This document shows, piece by piece, positions 7,509-15,889 of a stretch of 47,148 nt of DNA. Under the pieces are notes generated by a model. The model was given only the letters and a program-made list of their open reading frames with translations. It was not told the origin of the DNA and ran no database searches. The stretch spans positions 1 through 47,148 of the forward strand of contig NZ_JALDPT010000038.1 in assembly GCF_022695515.1 (NCBI RefSeq), written 5' to 3'. A program made the position numbers and the translations under genes. This stretch comes from Phenylobacterium aquaticum (GTDB lineage: Bacteria > Pseudomonadota > Alphaproteobacteria > Caulobacterales > Caulobacteraceae). How positions within the stretch are numbered: position 1 is the stretch's first letter; every line of letters starts with the position of its first letter.

Positions 7509-8555
7509 ATGACCGACCTGACCGCCCAGCTCGCCGACCAGGTCCGCGCCGCGACCGCCGCCGCCACGCCCCTGCGCATCGAGGGCGGCGGAACCCGCGC
7601 CTGGTACGGCCGCCCCGTCGACGGCCAGCCGCTGAAGCTCGCCGACCACAAGGGCGTCATTGACTACGACCCCAGCGAACTGGTCATCACCGCCCGCGCC
7701 GGCACGCCCATGGCCGAGATCGAGACCCTGCTGGCCGAACACCACCAGATGCTCTGCTTCGAGCCCCCCAGCTTCGGCGCCGCCGGAACCCTCGGCGGCG
7801 CGGTCGCCACCGGTCTGTCAGGTCCCCGCCGCCCGTTCACCGGCGCCCTGCGTGACTATGTGTTGGGCGTCCGGGTCTTGGACGGCCAGGGCGAGGCCCT
7901 GCGGTTCGGCGGCACGGTGTTCAAGAACGTCGCCGGCTTCGACGCCTTCCGACTGATGGCCGGGGCGCAAGGGTCGCTGGGCGTCTTGCTCGACGTCTCC
8001 TTGCGGGTCTTCCCCCGTCCGCGGGTCGAGCGGTCCCTGGCCTTCGATCTGTCCCGCGACGCCGGCCGCGACTGGATCATCGAGCAGATGCGCCGCCCCC
8101 TGCCACTGTCGGGCGCCTTCCATGACGGCCATCGTCTGCATGTCCGCCTCTCCGGCGGCGAGGCGGCGGTGGCCAGCGCGGCGGCGGAGTTCGGCGGCGA
8201 GGACGAGGCCCTCGATCTCTGGCCCCAGGTCCGCGACCTCACCCATCCGGCCTTCCAGGGTTCGCCCGTGCTCTGGCGGATCGCCCTGCCCCAGACCGCG
8301 CCCCTGCCGGAATTCGACGGCCGGCTGGCCTGGGACTGGGCCGGCGGCGTCGCCTGGCTGGCGGCCGACGAGATCGATCCCCAGGTCTGGACCTGGGCCG
8401 CCCGCATGGACGGCCACGCGACCCTGTTTCGTGGCGCGAAAGGCCAGGTGTTCCAACCCCTTGCCTCACCCATCCTCAAGTTGCACCAGAGGATCAAGGC
8501 CGCCCTCGACCCGGCCTCGGTGTTCAATCCCGGCCGCATGTATGAGGGGCTCTGA
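7509..8555 (+). CDS. glcE: Glycolate oxidase subunit GlcE
   Basis: This 348-residue FAD-binding subunit starts at the ATG at 7509; the open frame extends further upstream, but that part lies in the palindromic element and inside glcD. It shows the PCMH-type FAD domain: PLRIEGGGTRAWYG near residue 20, DPSELVITARAGTP near 54, GAAGTLGGAVATGLSGPRR near 90, and FKNVAGFDAFRLMAGAQGSLG near 138. The end DPASVFNPGRMYEGL matches the family's terminal motif. GlcE pairs with GlcD and the iron-sulfur subunit GlcF. Its stop codon is immediately followed by the glcF ATG, so translation is coupled. Confident assignment from sequence and order. Confidence 0.92.
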   Translation: MTDLTAQLADQVRAATAAATPLRIEGGGTRAWYGRPVDGQPLKLADHKGVIDYDPSELVITARAGTPMAEIETLLAEHHQMLCFEPPSFGAAGTLGGAVATGLSGPRRPFTGALRDYVLGVRVLDGQGEALRFGGTVFKNVAGFDAFRLMAGAQGSLGVLLDVSLRVFPRPRVERSLAFDLSRDAGRDWIIEQMRRPLPLSGAFHDGHRLHVRLSGGEAAVASAAAEFGGEDEALDLWPQVRDLTHPAFQGSPVLWRIALPQTAPLPEFDGRLAWDWAGGVAWLAADEIDPQVWTWAARMDGHATLFRGAKGQVFQPLASPILKLHQRIKAALDPASVFNPGRMYEGL

Positions 8556-9773
8556 ATGAGGACCGTGCTCGAAGGCCGCATCGCCGGGACCACCGGCGGC
8601 GCCATCGCCGAGCAGGCGCTGAAGGCCTGCGTCCACTGCGGCATGTGCAACGCCACCTGCCCGACCTACCAGCTGACCGGCGACGAGCGCGACGGCCCGC
8701 GCGGCCGCATCTATCTGATGAAGCAGGCCCTGGAGGGCGCGGCCCCCAGCCGCCTCACCCTCGACCACCTGGACCGCTGCCTGAGCTGCCGCGCCTGCGA
8801 GACCACATGCCCCTCCGGCGTCCAGTATCACCGGCTCTATGACGTGGCCCATGCCGAGATCGCCGAGACGGTGGGGCGCACCCTGCGCGAGCGCCTGCAG
8901 CGCTGGGCGATCCGAACGTTGGCGGGAACACCCGCCCTGTTCCGCCTGGCCGTCGCGGCCGGCCGCCTCGTCCGCTTCGCCCTGCCCGCGAGCCTAAAGT
9001 CCAAGCTGCCGCCCCGGGTCGCCCCCGGCCCGACGCCCGCGCCCGTCCACGCCCGGCGCATGCTGATGCTCGGCGGCTGCGTCCAGGCCGCGACGGCGAC
9101 CCACTTCAACGCCGCCATGGCCCGCATCCTCGACCGCGTGGGGATCAGCCTGGTCGAGGCGCCCAAGGCCGGCTGCTGCGGCGCCCTGCACCTGCACCTC
9201 GACGCGACCGAGGCCGCCCAGGCCGCCGCCCGCGCCAACCTCGACGCCTGGGCGCCCGTCCTCGACGCCGGCGCCGAGGCGATCCTCGTCAATTCAAGCG
9301 GTTGCGCCGCCTTCCTGAAAGACTATCCGGACCTGCTGCGCGACGATCCGGTCTATGGACCCCAGGCCGCGCGCCTCGCCGCCCTGGTCCGCGATCCCGT
9401 CGAGATCCTGGCCCGCGCCGAGCTCACCGCCCGCCGCGCGCCGGCCGAACCCCGCATCGCCGTCCACGAGCCCTGCACCCTGCAGCACGGCCTGAAGCTC
9501 ACCGGCCAGATCGCCAGCCTGCTGCGCAATCTGGGCTATGACCCGCAGCCCGTGGCCGACAACCACCTCTGCTGCGGCTCGGCCGGCGCCTATTCCCTGC
9601 TGCAGCCGGAGCTGTCGAACCAGCTGAAAGCCAACAAGCTCGCCGCCCTCAACGCCTCCCGGCCGGCGGCCGTCTACACCGCCAATATCGGCTGCTGGAC
9701 CCACCTGGCCTCCGGCGACGGCGCCCCCGTCCGCCACTGGCTGGAGGCGGTCGACGAGGTCACGCGGCCGTAA
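8556..9773 (+). CDS. glcF: Glycolate oxidase iron-sulfur subunit GlcF
   Basis: This 405-residue protein has two N-terminal 4Fe-4S motifs (CVHCGMCNATCPTY near residues 28-41 and CLSCRACETTCPSG near 75-88). Two CCG-type heterodisulfide-reductase-like domains follow, seen as LGGCVQ...KAGCCGALHLH and HEPCTLQHGLK...NHLCCGSAGAYSLLQP. This is the GlcF arrangement, carrying electrons from the GlcD/E flavins to the membrane. It starts directly after the glcE stop. Its 3' end overlaps the oppositely oriented ornithine cyclodeaminase-family gene by 14 bp, leaving no room for a separate terminator. Confidence 0.93.
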   Translation: MRTVLEGRIAGTTGGAIAEQALKACVHCGMCNATCPTYQLTGDERDGPRGRIYLMKQALEGAAPSRLTLDHLDRCLSCRACETTCPSGVQYHRLYDVAHAEIAETVGRTLRERLQRWAIRTLAGTPALFRLAVAAGRLVRFALPASLKSKLPPRVAPGPTPAPVHARRMLMLGGCVQAATATHFNAAMARILDRVGISLVEAPKAGCCGALHLHLDATEAAQAAARANLDAWAPVLDAGAEAILVNSSGCAAFLKDYPDLLRDDPVYGPQAARLAALVRDPVEILARAELTARRAPAEPRIAVHEPCTLQHGLKLTGQIASLLRNLGYDPQPVADNHLCCGSAGAYSLLQPELSNQLKANKLAALNASRPAAVYTANIGCWTHLASGDGAPVRHWLEAVDEVTRP

Positions 9774-10707
9774 GGGCCATCAACGCCCGCACGCTCGCCA
9801 GGTCCTGCACGATGTGGCCGAGCGACTTGTAGACCGTGATCTCGTCGGCCGACCGCCGGCCGGCCACGCGCCCCAGCAGCACCTCGCCGATCTCGCCGGC
9901 GATATGGTCGTCGTCGATCAGGCCGGCGGCCTTGGCCTTCAGGAACTCCGCCCCCGCCGCCAGCACCGAGGCGCGGCTGTCGGCGATGAAGCGCGAGCGG
10001 ACCACCAGCTCATGGTCGACCTCGGTCGGCCCCGCATGGCTGGAGCCGACCAGATTGATGTGGGTCCCCGGCGCGATCCAGTCGCCGAACAGCACCGGCT
10101 CGGCGGCGCTGGTCACGGTGCAGATGATGTCCGCCCCCGCGATCGCGGCCCGGGCGTCCGGCGCGGCGCGCACCTCCAGCCCCGTCTCCGCGCTCATGTG
10201 ATCGGCGAACCGCTCCGCCCGCTCCGGCGACCGCCCCCAGACCGTGACCGTTGCGATCGGCCGCACATGGCGGATCGCCCTCAGATGGGTCTCGGCCTGT
10301 TCCCCATAGCCCAGGATCGCCAGCCGGCTGGCCTGCGGCCGCGCAAGGGCGTCGGTCGCCACGGCGCTGGCCGCGGCGGTGCGGATCGCCGTCACCTCGC
10401 CCGCATGGGCGACGCAGGCCACCGCCCCGGTGTCGGGATCGAACAGCACCACCACCCCCTGATGCGACTGGATCCCCTTGGCGAAGTTCTCCGGGAACAC
10501 GCTGATCAGCTTCGCGCCGAAGGCCTCGCGCTCGCCCATCGCCCCGGGCATCACCCCGAACATCCGCCCCTCGGCCAGCGGAATGATCCCCCGCAGCAGC
10601 TGCCGCGTATCCCCGGCCGACAGCGCCTTCATGGCCTGCGCCACCGTCGGAATGCAGAGCTCATAGGTCAGGCGCGCCCGCACCTCGGCTTGGTCGATCA
10701 GGATCAT
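9760..10707 (-). CDS. Ornithine cyclodeaminase / mu-crystallin family protein
   Basis: The protein is 315 residues from the ATG at 10707; the open frame continues upstream, but GGAGG stands just before this ATG. Features are the family start MILIDQAEVRARLTYELCI, the segment FGAKLISVFPENF, the conserved GEVTAIRTAAASAVATDALARP, the Rossmann loop LAILGYGEQAETHLRAI and the C-terminal block DEITVYKSLGHIVQDLA. Members include ornithine cyclodeaminase, alanine dehydrogenase, ketimine reductases and NAD-dependent opine-type enzymes. The sequence alone does not choose among these. It stands alone, divergent from the methyltransferase at 10774. The family is secure. Confidence 0.88.
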   Translation of the reverse strand: MILIDQAEVRARLTYELCIPTVAQAMKALSAGDTRQLLRGIIPLAEGRMFGVMPGAMGEREAFGAKLISVFPENFAKGIQSHQGVVVLFDPDTGAVACVAHAGEVTAIRTAAASAVATDALARPQASRLAILGYGEQAETHLRAIRHVRPIATVTVWGRSPERAERFADHMSAETGLEVRAAPDARAAIAGADIICTVTSAAEPVLFGDWIAPGTHINLVGSSHAGPTEVDHELVVRSRFIADSRASVLAAGAEFLKAKAAGLIDDDHIAGEIGEVLLGRVAGRRSADEITVYKSLGHIVQDLASVRALMALTAA

Positions 10708-10773
10708 GCGCCCCTCCGCTCTCCGCTGGGCGATGGGTAGCGCCAGACGGCGCAATCGCATACCCCTCGCCCC

Positions 10774-11385
10774 ATGCAACTCCCCCTGGATATCGACACC
10801 GTCAAAGGCTTCCTCGACCCCGCCGAGGGCCGCGCCCTGCACGACGCCGCCCTGGCGGTCGCCGGCCGCGGTCCCGGCCTGGAGATCGGCTCCTATTGCG
10901 GCAAGTCGGCCGTCTATCTGGGGACCGCCTTCAAGGCGGCGGGCCAGATCCTCTTCGCCCTCGACCACCACCGCGGCTCGGAAGAGAACCAGCCCGGCTG
11001 GGACTATTTCGACGAGAGCCTCTGGGACGCGCAGGCCGGTTCGCTGGACACCCTGCCCCATTTCCGCACCACGCTTCGCCGGGCGGACCTGGAGGACACC
11101 GTGGTCCCGGTGGTCGGCCGCTCCATCCCCATCGCGCGCGCCTGGGCCACCCCCCTCAGCTTCGTCTTCATCGACGGCGGCCACACCATGGAGGCGGCGC
11201 TGGGCGACTATCGCGGCTGGACGCCCCACCTGATCCAGGGCGGGACGCTGGCCATCCACGACGTCTTCCCCGACCCCGCCGACGGCGGCCGCCCGCCCTT
11301 CGAGATCTATCAGCGGGCGCTGGCCTCGGACCAGTATGAGGAACTCGCGGCGGTGAAGAGCCTGAGGATCCTCAGGAAACTCTGA
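10774..11385 (+). CDS. Class I SAM-dependent methyltransferase (Methyltransf_24 type)
   Basis: This 203-residue protein has an SAM-binding loop GLEIGSYCGKSAVYLG at residues 35-50, an acidic loop at FALDHHRGSEENQPGW near 71-86, and the characteristic FVFIDGGHTMEAALGDYRGW near 129-148. That last block is the DGxHxYExxxxDL motif of the Methyltransf_24 group. No clear ribosome binding site precedes the ATG, which lies close to the likely transcription start of the divergent region, so the message may be leaderless. The MraY-like gene follows 103 bp downstream on the same strand. The methyl acceptor is unknown, though proximity to a sugar-phosphate transferase is compatible with glycan work. Confidence 0.8.
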   Translation: MQLPLDIDTVKGFLDPAEGRALHDAALAVAGRGPGLEIGSYCGKSAVYLGTAFKAAGQILFALDHHRGSEENQPGWDYFDESLWDAQAGSLDTLPHFRTTLRRADLEDTVVPVVGRSIPIARAWATPLSFVFIDGGHTMEAALGDYRGWTPHLIQGGTLAIHDVFPDPADGGRPPFEIYQRALASDQYEELAAVKSLRILRKL

Positions 11386-11488
11386 TCAGTCGCCCCAGGG
11401 GCGCGCCGTCTCGCCCGCCCCGGCGAACTCGTCTAAGACACCCGCGTCCGCCACACGCGCCCGCCGGCGCCAGATCTCAGGAGCCCCG

Positions 11489-12535
11489 GTGCTTAGCTGG
11501 CTCGCCTCCGTCGCCGCCCCGCTGTTCGGCCCCTCGCGGCTGTTCGGGTCCTACTTCTTCATGGCCTCGCTCGGCTTCGTGGTCTGCGCGGCCATGACCT
11601 TCCTCCTGCTGCCCTGGGTCACCCGCTGGCTGCCCCGCGACGGCGGCCGCGCCTTCGCGATCAACGCCGAGCAGAGCGTCGGCAAGCCGGTCGGCGCCGG
11701 CGTGTTCTTCGTCTCGCTGTTCTGCGTCATGGCGATCCTGTTCCTGCCGCTGGCCTCCGCGCCCCTGCGCACCATCCCCTTCATGCTGGCCGCCACCGTC
11801 ATCGGCTTCCTGGACGACAAGAAGGGCGGCTTCGACGAGTACACCCTGGGCGCGCTGGACGCCGTGCTGGCGATCGGCGCGGCCTGCGTCATCTATGGCT
11901 TCGGACCCACCACCGTCTGGCTGCCCATCTGGCGAGAGGCCCTGACCGTGCCGGCCTTCATCGCCATTCCGGTCGGCGCCGCGGTGGTCTGGCTGTCGAT
12001 CAACGCCACCAACTGCTCGGACGGGGTGGACGGGGTCTCCGGCAGCCTGTCGGGCTTCGCGATCATGATGCTGGGCGGCCTGCTCTACGCCATCCTCGGC
12101 AACGCCACGGTGGCCCAGCACCTGCACGTGGTCTTCAATCCCCAGGGCGCCGAATGGTCGATCTACGCGCTTCTGATGGTCGGCTGCCTGGCCGGATACC
12201 TCTGGCACAACGCCCCGCCCAGCGCTCTGCTGATGGGCGACGCCGGCTCAAGGCCTCTGGGCCTGCTGATCGGCATGCTGGTGCTGGCCACCAACAATCC
12301 GCTGTTCATCGTCATCATCGGCCCGGTCCTGCTGCTGAACGGCGCGACCGGCCTGATCAAGGTCGCCCTGATCCGCTTCCTGGGCCTGCGCATCTTCCCC
12401 AATGTGCGCTTCCCTCTGCATGACCATTGCCGCAAGAACCTGGGCTGGTCGAACGCCCAGGTCCTGGTCCGCTTCATCATCCTGCATGTCGGCATCACCT
12501 CGCTCCTGGTGCTGATCGCGCTCAAGATCCGCTAG
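11489..12535 (+). CDS. MraY/WecA-superfamily phosphoglycosyl transferase (MraY-like paralogue)
   Basis: This polytopic protein of 348 residues starts at GTG, with CAGGAG at 11478-11483. It has the MraY signatures GKPVGAG (65-71), FLDDKK (107-112, the Mg-binding Asp pair), NATNCSDGVDGVSG (172-185) and GDAGSRPLG (250-258). Where MraY has a PxHHHxExxGW loop, this one has PLHDHCRKNLGW (309-320), keeping two histidines but losing the central one and the glutamate. MraY moves phospho-MurNAc-pentapeptide from UDP to undecaprenyl phosphate. Because this gene is outside any cell-wall cluster and has an altered histidine loop, it may be a paralogue using another UDP-sugar. That point is inference. Confidence 0.82.
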   Translation: MLSWLASVAAPLFGPSRLFGSYFFMASLGFVVCAAMTFLLLPWVTRWLPRDGGRAFAINAEQSVGKPVGAGVFFVSLFCVMAILFLPLASAPLRTIPFMLAATVIGFLDDKKGGFDEYTLGALDAVLAIGAACVIYGFGPTTVWLPIWREALTVPAFIAIPVGAAVVWLSINATNCSDGVDGVSGSLSGFAIMMLGGLLYAILGNATVAQHLHVVFNPQGAEWSIYALLMVGCLAGYLWHNAPPSALLMGDAGSRPLGLLIGMLVLATNNPLFIVIIGPVLLLNGATGLIKVALIRFLGLRIFPNVRFPLHDHCRKNLGWSNAQVLVRFIILHVGITSLLVLIALKIR

Positions 12536-12549
12536 AGCGGGGGAACGTC

Positions 12550-13821
12550 ATGTCCGAGACCACCCAGACAGCTTCGAACCGCCGGATCCTCGCCGCCAGC
12601 CTGATCGGCACGGCGGTGGAGTTCTACGACTTCTACATCTATGCGACCGCCGCCTCCCTGGTGTTCGGGACCCTGTTCTTCCCCAAGGCCTCGGCCTCGG
12701 CCCAGCTGATGAGTTCCTACGCGACCTTCGCGCTCGCCTTCTTCGCCAGGCCCCTGGGCGCCAGCGTGTTCGGCCACTTCGGCGACCGCCTGGGGCGCAA
12801 GTCGACCCTCGTCGCCTCGCTGATGCTGATGGGCGGCTCGACGCTCTTGATCGCCTTCCTGCCGACCTATGCCCAGGCCGGCTGGCTCGCCCCCTTCCTG
12901 CTCTGCGTCCTGCGCTTCGGCCAGGGCTTCGGCCTGGGCGGCGAATGGGGCGGCGCGGCCCTGCTGGCGGTGGAGAACGCGCCCCCCGGCTGGCGCGCCC
13001 GCTTCGGCATGTTCCCCCAGCTCGGCGCCCCCGTGGGCTTCATCGCCGCCAACGGCCTATTCCTGATCCTCGGCCTGCTGCTCAGCCCCGACCAGTTCAA
13101 GGCCTGGGGCTGGCGCATCCCCTTCCTGCTCAGCATTGTCCTGGTGGGCCTGGGCCTCTGGATCCGCCTGAAGCTGACCGAGACCCCGGCCTTCGCCGCC
13201 GCCCTCAAGGAAGCCCCGCCTGCCAAGGCGCCGCTCGGCGAACTCTTCGCCCGCCATCTCGCGCCCACTCTGGCCGGCACCTTCGCCGTCGTCGCCTGCT
13301 TCGCCATCTTCTACCTGACCACTGCCTTCGCCCTGGGCTACGGCACGACCAAGCTGGGCTACAGCCGCGAGACCTTCTTAGGCGTTCAGCTGGGCGCCAT
13401 CGGCTTCATGGCCGTGGGCATCATCGTGGCGGGGTTCTGGTCCGACGCCTCCAGCCCGCGCCGGGTGCTGATGGCCGGCTGCGTCGCCACGGTCGCGGCA
13501 GGGTTCCTGCTCGCCCCGATGATGGGCTCGGGCCACATCGTGCTGATCTGGGCCTTCCTGGCGCTGGGCCTTTTCATGATGGGTCTGGTCTATGGCCCGC
13601 TCGGCGCCTTCCTGCCCGGCCTGTTCCCGGCCCGCGTGCGCTACACCGGCGCGTCCGTCGCCTTCAATGTCGGCGGCATTCTGGGCGGCGGCCTCGCCCC
13701 CATGATAGCCCAGGCCCTCGCCGACCAGGGCGGCCTCAAGCCCGTCGGTCTCTATCTCAGCGGCGCGGCCCTGGTGAGCTTCCTGGCCCTGCTGGCCGTG
13801 GGCAAGCGCGAGGCGATCTAG
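12550..13821 (+). CDS. MFS transporter, metabolite:H+ symporter (MHS) family
   Basis: This 423-residue protein has twelve hydrophobic segments. The start is the ATG at 12550 preceded by GGGGGAA, 14 bp after the MraY-like stop, so the two are likely co-transcribed. Diagnostic MHS motifs are TAVEFYDFYIYATAASLVF (near 20-38), the loop 2-3 signature GHFGDRLGRKSTL (near 75) and RFGQGFGLGGEWGGAALLAVENAP (near 122). ShiA, ProP and KgtP belong to this group and import compatible solutes, shikimate or dicarboxylates with protons. The substrate cannot be told from the sequence. The intergenic repeat copy 2 starts directly after its stop. Confidence 0.88.
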   Translation: MSETTQTASNRRILAASLIGTAVEFYDFYIYATAASLVFGTLFFPKASASAQLMSSYATFALAFFARPLGASVFGHFGDRLGRKSTLVASLMLMGGSTLLIAFLPTYAQAGWLAPFLLCVLRFGQGFGLGGEWGGAALLAVENAPPGWRARFGMFPQLGAPVGFIAANGLFLILGLLLSPDQFKAWGWRIPFLLSIVLVGLGLWIRLKLTETPAFAAALKEAPPAKAPLGELFARHLAPTLAGTFAVVACFAIFYLTTAFALGYGTTKLGYSRETFLGVQLGAIGFMAVGIIVAGFWSDASSPRRVLMAGCVATVAAGFLLAPMMGSGHIVLIWAFLALGLFMMGLVYGPLGAFLPGLFPARVRYTGASVAFNVGGILGGGLAPMIAQALADQGGLKPVGLYLSGAALVSFLALLAVGKREAI

Positions 13822-14123
13822 GCCCCGCCGACACTGGCATTCGGCGAGCCGAGTGCGGGTCTGTCTGATCCGTCCCGACTGAACCGAGCGCCGCCAAGGG
13901 AACCACAAAGGGCACGAAGGGCGCGAAGATCACGAAGAGGTCCTCCCTCCGGCGCGAAGCGCCCATCAAAAGGATCACGGAACGCCACTCCAGCTTGGCT
14001 CCCTTTGTGTCCTTCGCGCCCTTCGTGCCCTTTGTGGTTCGAATGACGGCCATCAAGCCGCCGACCCGTTTCAGAAGTTCAGCGGCCTCACGGCCGCAAT
14101 CCTTTGAATGCCGACCAGACCTA
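13822..14123. repeat. Convergent-intergenic ~300-bp repeat, copy 2 (long hairpin)
   Basis: This is the second copy of the element at 3319-3623, again filling the space between two convergent genes (MHS transporter and alpha/alpha-barrel protein). A perfect 28-bp stem pairs 13901-13928 with 14012-14039; the loop again has CCGGCGCGAAGCGCCCATCAAA. Beyond the stem, CAGAAGTTCAGCGGCCTCAC and GCAATCCTTTGAATGCCG align with copy 1, and both copies end in CAGACCTA, where CTA is the complement of the neighbour's TAG stop. GGCATTCG near the left end and its reverse complement near the right end suggest the whole 300 bp is a loose dyad. I see no gene in it. Confidence 0.8.
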
Positions 14124-15176
14124 GCCCTTCACCAGCACATCCCACCCGGGCGTCGCCCGGTGCAGGGCGTCGGTGGCGAGGATCGCCGCGGCCTGGGTCC
14201 AGGTCGGGCGCTCGGCCGGCCAGACGATCTTCTCCTCGAACTGCCAGCCCATCCAGAACACTCCGTCCTCGTCGCGGCAGTTCATCTGCCACTCCAGCAG
14301 GGTCCGGGCCCGGTTGCGGGCGCCCAGGCTTATTGCGGTCAGCGCCAGCTCGCAGCTCTCCGCCACCGTCGCCCAGGGCTGGTCCGAGACGCAGCGGCAG
14401 CCGTGGCCGGGCTCGATGAACCGGTGCGCCCGGGTCTCCAGCCGGGCCAGGGCCGCGGCGAAGGGCATGACCCCGCAGAGGATCGGATAGTACCAGTCCA
14501 TGGCGAAGGCCGAGCGGTCCTGCTTGCGGTCGAACCGCTCGGGCCGGCACAGGATCGCCCGCTTCAGCCGCGCTTGCGCCTCGCACCACTGCGGCCTGGG
14601 CTCGCCCACCGCCTCGGCCAGCTGGATCGCGCAGGACAGGCTCTTATAGATCGAGGCCGCGCCGGCCAGGACGCAGTCGTCCTCGCTCCCGCCATGGGCC
14701 TCGGCGGACCAGGAGATGTCGCCCTCCGGGTGCTGCAGGGTGAGCACGAAATCGATGGCCGCGCGGACCATGGGCCAGTAGCGCCGCGCCGTGCGGATAT
14801 CCCCGTCCAACCGGTACTGCCGCCAGACCGCCACCGCCGGATAGGCGATGAAGTTGGAATCCTTGAAGGCCGGCGCCTTGGTCCGGGCCAGCGTCAGCCG
14901 GTCGGCCATGGGCAGGACATTGCCGTACTCCCCATGCCACGAGCCGTCCGGCGCCTGGGTGCGCGCCAGAAACTCCAGCCCGCGCGAGGCCGCCTCCGCC
15001 TCGCCCATGACCGCGAGCGCCATGACGCATTCGGCGTGATTCCAGGCGTCCCAGGGACCGTCCTCAAACCAGGGGATCGCACCATCCGGCGTCTGGGCGG
15101 CCAGCATCCAGTCCGTCGCCCCTCGAAGGCCACCGAAGGCCTGGGCGGCGTCGGCGCGGTCGAGGGCGAGCGTCAT
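14121..15176 (-). CDS. Alpha/alpha-barrel protein (prenyltransferase/squalene-cyclase-like fold), function unknown
   Basis: The protein is 351 residues from the ATG at 15176, overlapping the methyltransferase stop by four bases (ATGA). It shows repeated helical-pair units with QTPDGAIPWFEDGPWDAWNHAE near residue 27, RTQAPDGSWHGEYGN near 72 and NCRDEDGVFWMGWQFEEKIVWPAE near 305. This is the QxxDGxW style of the terpenoid cyclase / protein prenyltransferase alpha/alpha toroid, also seen in six-hairpin glycosidases. I see no classic DxDD or DDxxD catalytic motif, so cyclase activity is not supported. It is co-translated with a methyltransferase and a GT4 glycosyltransferase, which points to modification of a glycan or glycolipid. 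Confidence 0.65.
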   Translation of the reverse strand: MTLALDRADAAQAFGGLRGATDWMLAAQTPDGAIPWFEDGPWDAWNHAECVMALAVMGEAEAASRGLEFLARTQAPDGSWHGEYGNVLPMADRLTLARTKAPAFKDSNFIAYPAVAVWRQYRLDGDIRTARRYWPMVRAAIDFVLTLQHPEGDISWSAEAHGGSEDDCVLAGAASIYKSLSCAIQLAEAVGEPRPQWCEAQARLKRAILCRPERFDRKQDRSAFAMDWYYPILCGVMPFAAALARLETRAHRFIEPGHGCRCVSDQPWATVAESCELALTAISLGARNRARTLLEWQMNCRDEDGVFWMGWQFEEKIVWPAERPTWTQAAAILATDALHRATPGWDVLVKG

Positions 15177-15889
15177 GCGGCCAGGCCTTTGCGGAAATAG
15201 AAGGCCACGCTCTTGCCCATGATCGGGTTGGCCAGGGCTTCCAGAACCCGCGTCAGCCAGGGTCGTTGCATCAGGTCCCAGACCAGGAACCGGTGATAGA
15301 GCCGGACCAGCACATGGTCCCGCCCCCAGAAGGCGCACTTCAGCCACCAATAGGGCGAGTGCAGGCCGTGGGCGTAGTGCTGCCCCAGGAACCGGAATCC
15401 CAGGCCGGAAACATCAGCCTTCAGAACCTCTTGCGCGAAGATCCGCACGTGGCCGCCGGGCTGGTCGGCATAGCCGTTCTCGCCGGGCGCCAGCGCCCAG
15501 CAGATCCGCTCCGGCCAGGCCCGCGGAATGGTCGGCACAAAGGCGCCGCCCGGCTTCAGCACGCGGCGGATCTCGGCCAGGGCGTCCCTGTACTCGACCA
15601 GATGCTCCAGCACCTCCGAGCAGATCACCGCGTCGAACGCCCCGTCGCCGAACGGCAGCCGATAGGCGTCGCCGACCAGGAAGGCCGTGGCGGCCTCGGC
15701 GTCCGGCTTGGGCAGCATCGACAGGCCGTCCCGCGCCTTGACCAGCGACGGCACGTCGAGGTCCAGCCCCACGACATTGATCCCGCCGATCACATGCAGG
15801 CCATGCACGTGACGGCCCTCGCCGCAGCCGAGGTCCAACACCCAGTCGCCGGCCTTCAGGCCCAGCCGCTCCAGCTTGACGGTCAGCAC
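15173..15889 (-). CDS. Class I SAM-dependent methyltransferase (Methyltransf_11 type)
   Basis: This 238-residue protein has the SAM loop WVLDLGCGEGRH at residues 16-27, LDLDVPSLVKAR near 42-53 and the post-motif segments FDAVICSEVLEHLVEYRDAL and LKPGGAFVPTIPRAWPE. The start is GTG at 15889, inside the last codons of the GT4 gene (7-bp overlap), and the stop overlaps the next ATG. This order of glycosyltransferase, methyltransferase and alpha/alpha-barrel protein in one coupled unit suggests they act in succession on the same product. The methyl acceptor is not identifiable. Confidence 0.88.
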   Translation of the reverse strand: MLTVKLERLGLKAGDWVLDLGCGEGRHVHGLHVIGGINVVGLDLDVPSLVKARDGLSMLPKPDAEAATAFLVGDAYRLPFGDGAFDAVICSEVLEHLVEYRDALAEIRRVLKPGGAFVPTIPRAWPERICWALAPGENGYADQPGGHVRIFAQEVLKADVSGLGFRFLGQHYAHGLHSPYWWLKCAFWGRDHVLVRLYHRFLVWDLMQRPWLTRVLEALANPIMGKSVAFYFRKGLAA

